Positions 39,781-48,887 of a stretch of 64,000 nucleotides of DNA are shown here, in pieces; the first letter of the stretch is position 1, and each line of letters begins with the position of its first letter. The DNA is from Arenibaculum pallidiluteum (GTDB lineage Bacteria; Pseudomonadota; Alphaproteobacteria; Azospirillales; Azospirillaceae). The stretch covers positions 124,001 through 188,000 of the forward strand of contig NZ_JAFIQU010000004.1 of the NCBI RefSeq assembly GCF_017355985.1, read 5' to 3'. The notes under the pieces are model-generated. The model ran no database searches. It was not told the origin of the DNA and worked only from the letters and a program-made list of their open reading frames with translations. The position numbers and the translations under genes are program-made.

Positions 39781-41915
39781 CGGCCCCGCCCGCGCGGGTC
39801 GGGGACCCAGGGACGGTCGCCGCGGAAGGCGCGGACGGTCTCGACGCGCACGCCTTCCGGCACCAGGTAGACCGCAATGCCTCCGTCCCGCTGCGGCCCG
39901 GAGGCGTCGACAAGCGCTGGCGCGCGGCACGCCCGCCCCGGTGGCACCAGGCTGACGACGACCGCCGCGCTGCGGCAGTCCTCTGCCAGCGCCTCTCGGC
40001 TCCGGACGATGGCGACGGTCCGGCCGTCCGGAGCTGCCCACAGGCAACCCAGCGCGTCGCAGCGGATCCCGTCCCGCGCCCCGGCGCCTGGGGCTGGCCA
40101 GATCCGGGCCACGGACTGGCCGTTGCGTCGAAGCCAGACATCGCCGTCGAAGCGCTCGGCGCCGGCCGTCGAGAAGGCCAGCTGCCCATCCGCGCCGCGC
40201 AGCGCGACCAGCTTCCCCTCAGGCCCGACCAGGAGGTCCGGACGTTCGGCGAGCGCCGGCGAAGCGAGTCCCGCCGCGATCGCCAGCAGGCCGAGCAAGC
40301 GCGGCCGCCGTGTCCAGATCAGCAGCCAGACGAGGCCCAGTCCGACCAGGCACAGGCCCCATGCCGGCATGGCCGGCACCGCCAGGGCCGCCCCCGGCAG
40401 CCCAGCTGTCCAGCGCGCAACGGCGAGGATGGCCTCGATGCCCCAGCCCATCAGGGACAGCGGCAATCCCTCGACCCCGAAGGGCAGTGCGAGACAGACC
40501 AGCAGGCCCATCGGCATGACCCAGAACGAGGTCAGCGGGACGGCCAGCATGTTGGACAAAATCCCGTAGAGCTGGATCTGCTGGAAGTGAAAGAGCGAGA
40601 AGGGCAGCGTGGCCGCGCCCGCGACAAGCGAGGTGAGCGCGACGCCTCCAAGATAGAGAGCCGCCCCCCCGACCGCACCGAGGCGCGATCGCCACTCGGC
40701 GATGCGCGGGCTGAGCACCTCGTAGGCTGCGATCAGGGCGGCCACGGCGGCGAAGCTCATCTGGAAGCTTGGCCCGGGCAGGGCCTCGGGAAAGAGCAGC
40801 AGCACCACGCAGGCCGCGAAGCCGACCAGGCGCATGCTGAAGGGATTCCGGTCGAGCATGACGGCCGCCAGCACCAGCCCCGTCATCAGCAGGGCCCGCA
40901 GCGTCGGCACCGGCGCGCCGACGAGCACCGTGTAGCCAGCGGCCGCGACGAGGCCCGCGGCGGCCGCCCATTTCTTGATGGGGTAGCGCAGCGCGGCCGT
41001 CTCGTTCAGGGCCAGCATCGCGCGCACCGCCCCGAAGACCAGCCCTGCGACCAGCCCGATGTGGAGCCCCGAGATCGAGATCAGGTGCGCAAGGCCCGAG
41101 GCCCGCATGGCCTCGAGCGCAGCCGTGGGCACGGCGGTCTGGTCCCCCGTCAGCAGGGCGACCGCGAGCCCGCCATCCTCGGAGCCGAGCTGCTCTCCGA
41201 TGCGCTGCGCGATCTCGCGCCGCAGGCCCGCCGCCCAGAGCGACGGCTGCCACCCGGCATGCGACGGCGCGAGGATCTCCGGAGCGGACAGGGCGTATCC
41301 CACGGCCCCGATGCCGGAGAACCAGAGCTGGCGGCCGAAGTCGAAGGCCCCTGGCGCCGCCGGGCCGGACGGCGGCTGCAGGACGGCGCGGATCCGGATC
41401 AGCGCCCCGACATCCGGCGCCTCCCTGCCGCGCAGCCGCAGGCGCGCCCGGGCCGGCACGGCCCCGGCATCCGCCATTCGGCGCTCATAGGCCAGGGTGT
41501 CGAGCGTGACCCGCGTGCCCTCCGCCAGTGGTTCGACGCGCACGACCCTGCCCTCGACCGGAAGGGGGCCGATCTCGCGGTCCAGCACTGGCGCCCCGAC
41601 GGCCGTCGCGCGGATCTGGGCGGCCGCGAAACCGAGCGCGACCAGCAACGGCACCATCAGGAGGATCCGTGGCGCTCGCCCAAGGGCGAGGACCCGGGCG
41701 ACAACGAGTGCCGCCGCGGCGCCCAGCGTGGCGGCGGCGCCCACCCAGAACAATGGTTCGAAGGCGCACCCGAAATAGAGCGCGATCCCCAGGCCGAACG
41801 CCGCCGGCATCCAAAGAATCCAGCGGTCCTGCTCGGCGGCGAGCCACTCCCGCAGCCGTCCCGGCGCCCGCAGGACCGGCGCATCCGCGCGGTCTTCGAA
41901 GATCGTCTGGACCAT
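39762..41915 (-). CDS. comEC: ComEC/Rec2-family DNA-uptake channel protein
   Basis: A 717-aa polytopic membrane protein. An N-terminal DUF4131 region has two helices (ILWMPAAFGLGIALYFGCAF, ILLMVPLLVALGFAAAQI) and a beta-rich soluble OB-like part (VEGRVVRVEPLAEGTRVTLD). The Competence domain follows, with HLISISGLHIGLVAGLVF, PVPTLRALLMTGLVL, PEALPGPSFQMSFAAVAAL and more helices. The C-terminal segment has no HxHxDH motif of a metallo-beta-lactamase domain. It may import single-stranded DNA during transformation. No other competence gene is in the window. Divergent from gltA. Confidence 0.9.
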   Translation of the reverse strand: MVQTIFEDRADAPVLRAPGRLREWLAAEQDRWILWMPAAFGLGIALYFGCAFEPLFWVGAAATLGAAAALVVARVLALGRAPRILLMVPLLVALGFAAAQIRATAVGAPVLDREIGPLPVEGRVVRVEPLAEGTRVTLDTLAYERRMADAGAVPARARLRLRGREAPDVGALIRIRAVLQPPSGPAAPGAFDFGRQLWFSGIGAVGYALSAPEILAPSHAGWQPSLWAAGLRREIAQRIGEQLGSEDGGLAVALLTGDQTAVPTAALEAMRASGLAHLISISGLHIGLVAGLVFGAVRAMLALNETAALRYPIKKWAAAAGLVAAAGYTVLVGAPVPTLRALLMTGLVLAAVMLDRNPFSMRLVGFAACVVLLLFPEALPGPSFQMSFAAVAALIAAYEVLSPRIAEWRSRLGAVGGAALYLGGVALTSLVAGAATLPFSLFHFQQIQLYGILSNMLAVPLTSFWVMPMGLLVCLALPFGVEGLPLSLMGWGIEAILAVARWTAGLPGAALAVPAMPAWGLCLVGLGLVWLLIWTRRPRLLGLLAIAAGLASPALAERPDLLVGPEGKLVALRGADGQLAFSTAGAERFDGDVWLRRNGQSVARIWPAPGAGARDGIRCDALGCLWAAPDGRTVAIVRSREALAEDCRSAAVVVSLVPPGRACRAPALVDASGPQRDGGIAVYLVPEGVRVETVRAFRGDRPWVPDPRGRGRGSSAE

Positions 41916-41994
41916 TCGGGGATCATGGCCTTACGCCCGACGCGGCGCCACCCCGGCGCCATGGGAAACCGCCGGAAAATGAGGCGTCGCCAAG

Positions 41995-42023
41995 TTGCCA
42001 ATGCCGCGCTGCGGCAGTATCCT
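41995..42023 (+). promoter_or_regulatory. Predicted gltA promoter
   Basis: TTGCCA (41995-42000), 17 bp, TATCCT (42018-42023), 53 bp before the gltA start, in the divergent gap with comEC. The rpsB promoter in this window uses the same -35 hexamer and spacing, which supports it. Confidence 0.6.
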
Positions 42024-42075
42024 CCGTCCGCCATCAGGGAACGGGGATCAGCCCCCTTCAGAAGGATTCTTGAAA

Positions 42076-43374
<1,299 letters not shown>

Positions 43375-43397
43375 CCGGCCGAAATCGGACTCGACCA

Positions 43398-43427
43398 GGG
43401 GCGGGCCTCCGGGGTCCGCCCCCTTCT
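43398..43427 (+). terminator. Probable intrinsic terminator of gltA
   Basis: GGGGCGG (43398-43404), 11-base loop that can pair internally, CCGCCCC (43416-43422), then CTTCT: 24 bp after the gltA stop. The T-tract is weak, so termination efficiency is uncertain. Working for gloA from the other strand is also possible. Confidence 0.45.
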
Positions 43428-43462
43428 CCCGCGCGGCCGTCGTCCAGCCAGCGCTCTTCCGC

Positions 43463-43478
43463 CGGCGGCCGGCCGCCG
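43463..43478. repeat. 16-bp perfect GC palindrome between gltA and gloA
   Basis: CGGCGGCC followed by GGCCGCCG is a perfect 16-base palindrome between two convergent genes. It could serve as a bidirectional stem in terminating transcripts, but GC-rich palindromes of this length arise easily at this base composition. Confidence 0.3.
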
Positions 43479-43551
43479 CGAACGACAACAGGATGCCGCC
43501 GCGGGTCAGGATCGCCCGGTTCGCGGCGCTCCTGACCCTGGCCGCGCTGGC

Positions 43552-43962
<411 letters not shown>

Positions 43963-43991
43963 TTTCGCTCTCCTTTTCGACTGGCTTCTAT

Positions 43992-45173
43992 CTAGGCGTT
44001 CCGGGCGGGGAATCGAGGGCCGCGCCGCATCGCCGCCAGCACCGCCTCGGCGGCCCGGTCCGCCGGCGGCTGCCCCTCCCGACCGAGCCAGCGCGCGACC
44101 TCCGCGGCGCCCTCGGTCTGCGCGCGGCGAGCCTCCGGATCGATCAGCAGCCGCTCCAGCTCCGCCTCGATCCGCTCCGGCGTGCAATCCTCCTGCAGGA
44201 GCTCGGGGACGAGGCCACGATCGAGCATGAGGTTCACGAGGTTCACGTAGCGCACCCGCACGAGCCGGCGCGCCAACGCCATGGTCAGCGGCGCCATCCG
44301 ATAGGCGATCACGGCGGGAACGCCGGCCAGCGCAAGCTCCAGCGCGACGGTGCCCGATGCGGCAAGCGCCGCGGTGGAGGCCGCCATCGCATCGAACTTC
44401 GCCTCCTCGCCCTCGACGAGGACCGTCGGGACGGGCCAGTCGCCGATGGCCCGGGCGACCCGGTCGCGGACCGGGCCGACGGTCGGGACGACCGCCCGCA
44501 GACCGGGATGTCGCGGAACCAGGCGACCCAATGCCGCCTCGAAGACCGGCAGCAGCCGCTCGACCTCGCCGCGGCGGCTGCCCGGCAGCACGCAGAGCAG
44601 CGGCGCCCCCTCGGGCAGCCCGTGGGCCGCCCGGAAGCGGGCAGCATGGCCCCGCCCCGCTCCGCCCTCGACGACCGGATGCCCGACGAAGGTGCAGGGC
44701 AGGCCCTCGCGCTCGAAGTAGGGCGGCTCGAAGGGCAGCAGCGCCAGCAGATGGTCGAGGAACCGCGCGATCTTCCGGGCCCTGCCTGGCCGCCAGGCCC
44801 AGACCGTGGGCGCCACGTAGTGGATCAGGGGAATGCCGAGCCCGCGGACGCGCTTGGCGACGCGGAATGCGAAGTCCGGCGCATCGATGGTCACCACGGC
44901 GTCGGGCCGAAGCCGCCGGATCGCCGCCGCCGCCTCGCCCATGCGGCCCAGCAGCAGCGGCAGGCGCGGCAACACCTCCGCCAGCCCCATCACCGCCAGG
45001 TCCGACATGGGGAAGAGGCTCTCCAGCCCCTGCTCCGCCATGCGCTCGCCGCCGACCCCGGCAAAGGTGATACGGGGCTCCCTGGACCGCAGCGACGCCA
45101 TCAGCCGGCCACCCAGCAGGTCGCCCGAAACCTCTCCGGCGATCAGGAAGATCAGGGGGGCACGTGCGCTCAA
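43992..45173 (-). CDS. lpxB: Lipid-A-disaccharide synthase
   Basis: GT-B glycosyltransferase joining UDP-2,3-diacylglucosamine with lipid X. About 393 aa: N-terminal FLIAGEVSGDLLGGRLM, the APTVWAWRPGRARKI donor-site segment, a VLPGSRRGEVERLLP motif and SGTVALELALAGVPAVIAYR. The start is a TTG at 45173 (SARAPLIFLIAGE follows), overlapping the lpxI stop by four bases; the open frame further upstream does not look like LpxB. Last lipid A gene of the lpxD-fabZ-lpxA-lpxI-lpxB order. Confidence 0.95.
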   Translation of the reverse strand: MSARAPLIFLIAGEVSGDLLGGRLMASLRSREPRITFAGVGGERMAEQGLESLFPMSDLAVMGLAEVLPRLPLLLGRMGEAAAAIRRLRPDAVVTIDAPDFAFRVAKRVRGLGIPLIHYVAPTVWAWRPGRARKIARFLDHLLALLPFEPPYFEREGLPCTFVGHPVVEGGAGRGHAARFRAAHGLPEGAPLLCVLPGSRRGEVERLLPVFEAALGRLVPRHPGLRAVVPTVGPVRDRVARAIGDWPVPTVLVEGEEAKFDAMAASTAALAASGTVALELALAGVPAVIAYRMAPLTMALARRLVRVRYVNLVNLMLDRGLVPELLQEDCTPERIEAELERLLIDPEARRAQTEGAAEVARWLGREGQPPADRAAEAVLAAMRRGPRFPARNA

Positions 45174-45991
45174 GATTCGGTCTCGATGCCGACGACGAAC
45201 AGGCCCATCCGGTCGGCGGCCTCGGCGACCGCGGAGCGGTCGAGCGTCAGCGTGGCGCCGGCCTGCACTGCGATGCCGCGCAGACCGGCCGCCGCAGCCC
45301 GCTCGACCGTCGTAACGCCGATCGTCGGCAGGTCGACACGTGCGTCCTGCTGCGGCTTGCACAGCTTCACCAGGACGCCTCCGGGCCCGCTGCGGCGCAG
45401 GGCCCCGCAGCGCTCCAGAAGGGCGTCGGTGCCCTCGATCGCCTCGACGCCGAGGACAATCCCCTGTTGCACCACCACTGCCTGGCCGACATCGAGCAGG
45501 CCTAGGGCATGCGCCACCTCGACGCCGCGCGCGATGTCCGTCTCGGCCTGGGCATCGGGGAGAATGGAGCCGAAGGGTCCGGCGGCGCTCAGCAGATCGC
45601 GCAGTACATCCTGAGCGCCGACGATGCGGAATCCCTCGCGCTCGAGCTCCACCGTGACGGCCCGCAGGAGCCCGTCGTCCCCAAGTGCCCGTGCGCCGAC
45701 CTTGGCGAAGAAAGCGGCCGTCCGCAGGTCAGGCCTCAGCTCCGAAAGGCTCGGCCGGCGCACGCGGCCGGCGAGGACGAGATCCCGCGCCTCGGCCTCG
45801 CGCAGGGCGGCGAGGATCGCGCCCCCGGCGCCAAGGCGCGCCCACAGATGGGGAATCCCGTCGGTCAGCCCAGGCTCCGCCTGGCCTTCCAGCGCGACGA
45901 CGAAAAAGGGCCGTCCGGACTGCCGGCACGCCTCCACGAGGCGCCGGGGCAGGTCGCCGCCGCCCGCAACGATTCCAAGCTTAGGCGGCAC
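45170..45991 (-). CDS. lpxI: UDP-2,3-diacylglucosamine pyrophosphatase LpxI
   Basis: Hydrolyses UDP-2,3-diacylglucosamine to lipid X plus UMP, the alternative to LpxH found in Alphaproteobacteria. The 273-aa protein begins PPKLGIVAGGGDLPRRLV, has DLVLAGRVRRPSL, the GPFGSILPDAQAETDI middle region and the C-terminal DLPTIGVTTVERAAAAGLRGIAV (two motifs). The start is a GTG at 45991 (GGAG upstream), overlapping the lpxA stop by 11 bases; codons further upstream belong to lpxA overlap. Position between lpxA and lpxB fits the pathway order. Confidence 0.93.
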   Translation of the reverse strand: MPPKLGIVAGGGDLPRRLVEACRQSGRPFFVVALEGQAEPGLTDGIPHLWARLGAGGAILAALREAEARDLVLAGRVRRPSLSELRPDLRTAAFFAKVGARALGDDGLLRAVTVELEREGFRIVGAQDVLRDLLSAAGPFGSILPDAQAETDIARGVEVAHALGLLDVGQAVVVQQGIVLGVEAIEGTDALLERCGALRRSGPGGVLVKLCKPQQDARVDLPTIGVTTVERAAAAGLRGIAVQAGATLTLDRSAVAEAADRMGLFVVGIETES

Positions 45992-46784
45992 CGGTCTCCG
46001 CCGGCAGGCACAGCGCCCTCTTGCCGCGGGAACGGATGAACTCAAGCACCATGGCGACCACCTGGGACGAGCCGTACTCGGCCTCGACCCGATCCATCCG
46101 GTCGGCCATCACGCCCGTGCCGTGGAACAGCTCGCGATAGGCGCTGCGGAGGTCCTTGATCTCCTCCTTTGAGAATCCCCGCCGCTCCAGCCCCACCATG
46201 TTGAGACCGTTGAGCTTGGCGCGATCGCCCATGACGAGGCCGAAGGGAATCACGTCGGCTTCGACCCCGGTCATGCCACCGACCATGGCATGCGCGCCGA
46301 TGCGCACGAACTGGTGGACGGCGGAGATGCCGCCCAGGAAGGCATGGTCGCCCACATGGACATGGCCGCCCAGCGTCGCATTGTTGGCGAGGATCACGCG
46401 GTCACCGACGATGCAGTCGTGGGCGACATGGGCCGACGCCATGAAAAGACAGTCGTCGCCGACCCGCGTCAGCATGCCACCGCCCTCGGTGCCGGGCTGC
46501 ATGGTGACGTATTCGCGGATCTGGTTGCGCGCGCCGATGACCAGCTCCGACGGCTCCCCCCGGTACTTCAGGTCCTGCGGCCGGTGCCCGATCGACGCGA
46601 AGGGATAGAGGACGCTTCCCGCGCCGACCCGGGTTCGGCCGGTCACCACGACATGGCTCGTCAGCGTCACGCCGTCGCCCAGCTCGACGTCGGGGCCCAC
46701 AACGCAAAAGGGTCCGATGCTCACGTCGGCGCCAAGGCGCGCTCTGGCATCGACGTCAGCGCTGGGATGGATCGAAACCGGCAT
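45981..46784 (-). CDS. lpxA: Acyl-ACP--UDP-N-acetylglucosamine O-acyltransferase
   Basis: First step of lipid A synthesis. The 267-aa left-handed beta-helix protein shows hexapeptide repeats from residue about 5 (IHPSADVDARARLGADVSIG), the catalytic His in MASAHVAHDCIVGD and HVHVGDHAFLGG, and the helical C-terminal domain (KEEIKDLRSAYRELF). It lies 7 bp after fabZ and overlaps lpxI. Confidence 0.98.
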   Translation of the reverse strand: MPVSIHPSADVDARARLGADVSIGPFCVVGPDVELGDGVTLTSHVVVTGRTRVGAGSVLYPFASIGHRPQDLKYRGEPSELVIGARNQIREYVTMQPGTEGGGMLTRVGDDCLFMASAHVAHDCIVGDRVILANNATLGGHVHVGDHAFLGGISAVHQFVRIGAHAMVGGMTGVEADVIPFGLVMGDRAKLNGLNMVGLERRGFSKEEIKDLRSAYRELFHGTGVMADRMDRVEAEYGSSQVVAMVLEFIRSRGKRALCLPAETGAA

Positions 46785-46791
46785 GAAAGGT

Positions 46792-47262
46792 CTACTTCTT
46801 GTCGAGAATCATGGCCGAATAGATGGCCTCGGCGCACAGCGTGCCATTGACCTTGGCCTCGCCCTTGAACTTCCAGACGTTGCCACGGCTGCGGATCTTG
46901 GAGACATGCACGTGAACCGTGTCTCCGGGCACCAGGGGCTTACGGAAGCGCGCCTCGTCAACGGTCATGAAGTAAACGAGCTTGCCTTCGGATTCCTTGC
47001 CCAGCGTGTGGACCACCAGCACGGCCGCCGTCTGCGCCATGCTCTCGATGATCAGCACACCCGGCATCACGGGATAGCTCGGGAAGTGGCCCTGGAAATA
47101 CTGCTCGTTGATCGAGACGTTCTTGATCCCGACCGCGCTTTCGCCGGGGACGACGTCGACCACGCGGTCGATCATCAGCATGGGATAGCGGTGGGGGATC
47201 ATCTCCATGATCCGCCCAACATCGATCTCCGCGACCCTCGACCTCTCGGGCGGCTCTTCCAT
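46792..47262 (-). CDS. fabZ: 3-hydroxyacyl-[ACP] dehydratase FabZ
   Basis: Dehydrates 3-hydroxyacyl-ACP in fatty acid elongation, competing with LpxA/LpxD for hydroxymyristoyl-ACP. The 156-aa hotdog-fold protein has [17 protein letters not shown], the catalytic-His [15 protein letters not shown] and the Glu-containing [11 protein letters not shown]. It is 3 bp after lpxD and 7 bp before lpxA, the universal Gram-negative order. Confidence 0.98.
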   Translation of the reverse strand: MEEPPERSRVAEIDVGRIMEMIPHRYPMLMIDRVVDVVPGESAVGIKNVSINEQYFQGHFPSYPVMPGVLIIESMAQTAAVLVVHTLGKESEGKLVYFMTVDEARFRKPLVPGDTVHVHVSKIRSRGNVWKFKGEAKVNGTLCAEAIYSAMILDKK

Positions 47263-47265
47263 GCC

Positions 47266-48303
47266 CTATTCTTCCTTCTGGCGGGTTGCCTTGCCTTGGG
47301 CCAGCTTCTGCACCATGGCGACCTGGCGGAAGTGCTGTCGGATCGGAACCGCGGGAATCCCCGCGACCTCCTGGCCTGCTGGCACGTCGCGCATCACGCC
47401 GCTCTTGGCGCCGACCCGTGCGCCCGTCCCAAGCGTCAGGTGCCCCGCGAGCCCGGCCTGGGCGGCAAGGACAGAGAAGTCACCCATGCGGGTGCTTCCC
47501 GAGACCCCCGCCTGGGCCACGATCACGCAGCCGGCGCCAATCTGCGCGTTGTGCCCGATCTGGACGAGATTATCAATCATGGCTCCCCGGCCGATCACCG
47601 TGTCCGGTCCGGCGCCTCGATCGATGGTCGAGTTCGCCCCGACCTCGACGTCGTCGCCGATCACGACCCGGCCGAGCTGGGGAATCCGGATATGGCCGCC
47701 AGGGTCCATGGCGAAGCCGAAGCCGTCCTGGCCGATCCGCGCGCCGGGATAGATCATGACGCGGTGCCCCAGGATGCAGTGGCTCAGCGAGGCGCAGGCG
47801 CCGATGATGCAGTCGTCGCCGATCTCGACATTCTCGCCGATCACGGCGTTCGCGGCGACGCGGCAGCGCGCACCCAGCCGAGCTCCCGCCTCGATCACGG
47901 CACCGGCGGCGACGTCGCAGCCATCGCCCAGCACGGCCCCGGGATCGATGATGGCCGCAGGATGGACGCGCCCGGTGCCGGTCGGCGGCGGGTGGAACGC
48001 ACGGGCGGCCAACGCGTAGGCCTTGTAGGGGTTCCTGGACAGCAGCAGCGCCATGCCGGCCGGCGCGCGCGCGGCCTGGTCCGGATGCACGACGCAGGCG
48101 CCCGCGCCGCTCGCCGCGAAGGCCTCGACGTATTTCTTGTTGTCGAGGAAGCTGAGATCCTCGGGTCCGGCCGCGTCGAGCGGCGCCACGTCGCGCAGCA
48201 GCCGCTCCGGGTCGGACCCGGGCGCCACGGCGGCTCCGGCAATCCCCGCAAGCTGACCCAGCGTGAAGGGCCCGGAAGCCTTGAAGAAGCGCGGATCGGG
48301 CAT
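47266..48303 (-). CDS. lpxD: UDP-3-O-(3-hydroxymyristoyl)glucosamine N-acyltransferase
   Basis: Third enzyme of lipid A synthesis. The 345-aa protein has the N-terminal uridine-binding domain ([34 protein letters not shown]) and a long left-handed beta-helix made of hexapeptide repeats (about 105-300; [19 protein letters not shown] to [18 protein letters not shown]), with the catalytic His in IGHNAQIG near residue 240, and a C-terminal helix ([13 protein letters not shown]). Follows skp by 12 bp. Confidence 0.97.
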   Translation of the reverse strand: MPDPRFFKASGPFTLGQLAGIAGAAVAPGSDPERLLRDVAPLDAAGPEDLSFLDNKKYVEAFAASGAGACVVHPDQAARAPAGMALLLSRNPYKAYALAARAFHPPPTGTGRVHPAAIIDPGAVLGDGCDVAAGAVIEAGARLGARCRVAANAVIGENVEIGDDCIIGACASLSHCILGHRVMIYPGARIGQDGFGFAMDPGGHIRIPQLGRVVIGDDVEVGANSTIDRGAGPDTVIGRGAMIDNLVQIGHNAQIGAGCVIVAQAGVSGSTRMGDFSVLAAQAGLAGHLTLGTGARVGAKSGVMRDVPAGQEVAGIPAVPIRQHFRQVAMVQKLAQGKATRQKEE

Positions 48304-48315
48304 GAAGCGGCGCCC

Positions 48316-48876
48316 TCAGCTCTTCGGGACGGTGACCTTGACGGTCGGCAGCTTCTTGTTCAGGCGCTCCATCACGATATCGGTGACGTCGAGCCCCTTC
48401 TCCACCAGGAGGACCTGCTGGCGCGGCAGCACCAGGTTGGCGCGACGCTCGCCGGCGACGTTCGTGATGATCTCGAAAGCGGCGGTACGGATCTGGTTCA
48501 TGGCCTCCTGCGCGGCCTGGTCATAGGCGCGCCGGCGGACCTGGACGTTGCGCTGTACCTCCACGACCTGCTGCTCGAAGTCGCGGCGCTTCTGCGCGAA
48601 GGCGTCCGCCGAGAGCAGCGGGCGCTGCTTGTTCAGCTCCTGGTCGGCGTTCCGGAGCCGCTCCTCCTGCGACGCGATCTCCTTCTGATAAGCCTCCCGC
48701 TGCGCGTCGAGCTGCTTCTGCATGGCCTTGGCGGCGGCGGATTCCTGCTGAATCGCCTGGATGTCCACCACGAGGATGATCGGTGTGGCCACGGCCTCGG
48801 GCTGCTGCGCCACGGCCGGCGCCGCCGCGAAGGCGGCGGCCAGGAAGGCCAGGGCGACGAAGGGACGGGCGTTCAT
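48316..48876 (-). CDS. skp: Skp/OmpH-family periplasmic chaperone
   Basis: Periplasmic holdase that carries unfolded outer-membrane proteins to BamA. The 186-aa protein has a signal peptide (FVALAFLAAAFAAAPAVAQ, cleaved about residue 23), a beta core (IILVVDIQAIQQES) and a long charged coiled coil (about 50-130; KQLDAQREAYQKEIASQEE) with the DLTDIVMERLNKKLP C-terminal strand. 11 bp after bamA and 12 bp before lpxD, its usual place. Confidence 0.93.
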   Translation of the reverse strand: MNARPFVALAFLAAAFAAAPAVAQQPEAVATPIILVVDIQAIQQESAAAKAMQKQLDAQREAYQKEIASQEERLRNADQELNKQRPLLSADAFAQKRRDFEQQVVEVQRNVQVRRRAYDQAAQEAMNQIRTAAFEIITNVAGERRANLVLPRQQVLLVEKGLDVTDIVMERLNKKLPTVKVTVPKS

Positions 48877-48887
48877 GATCTCGCTTT

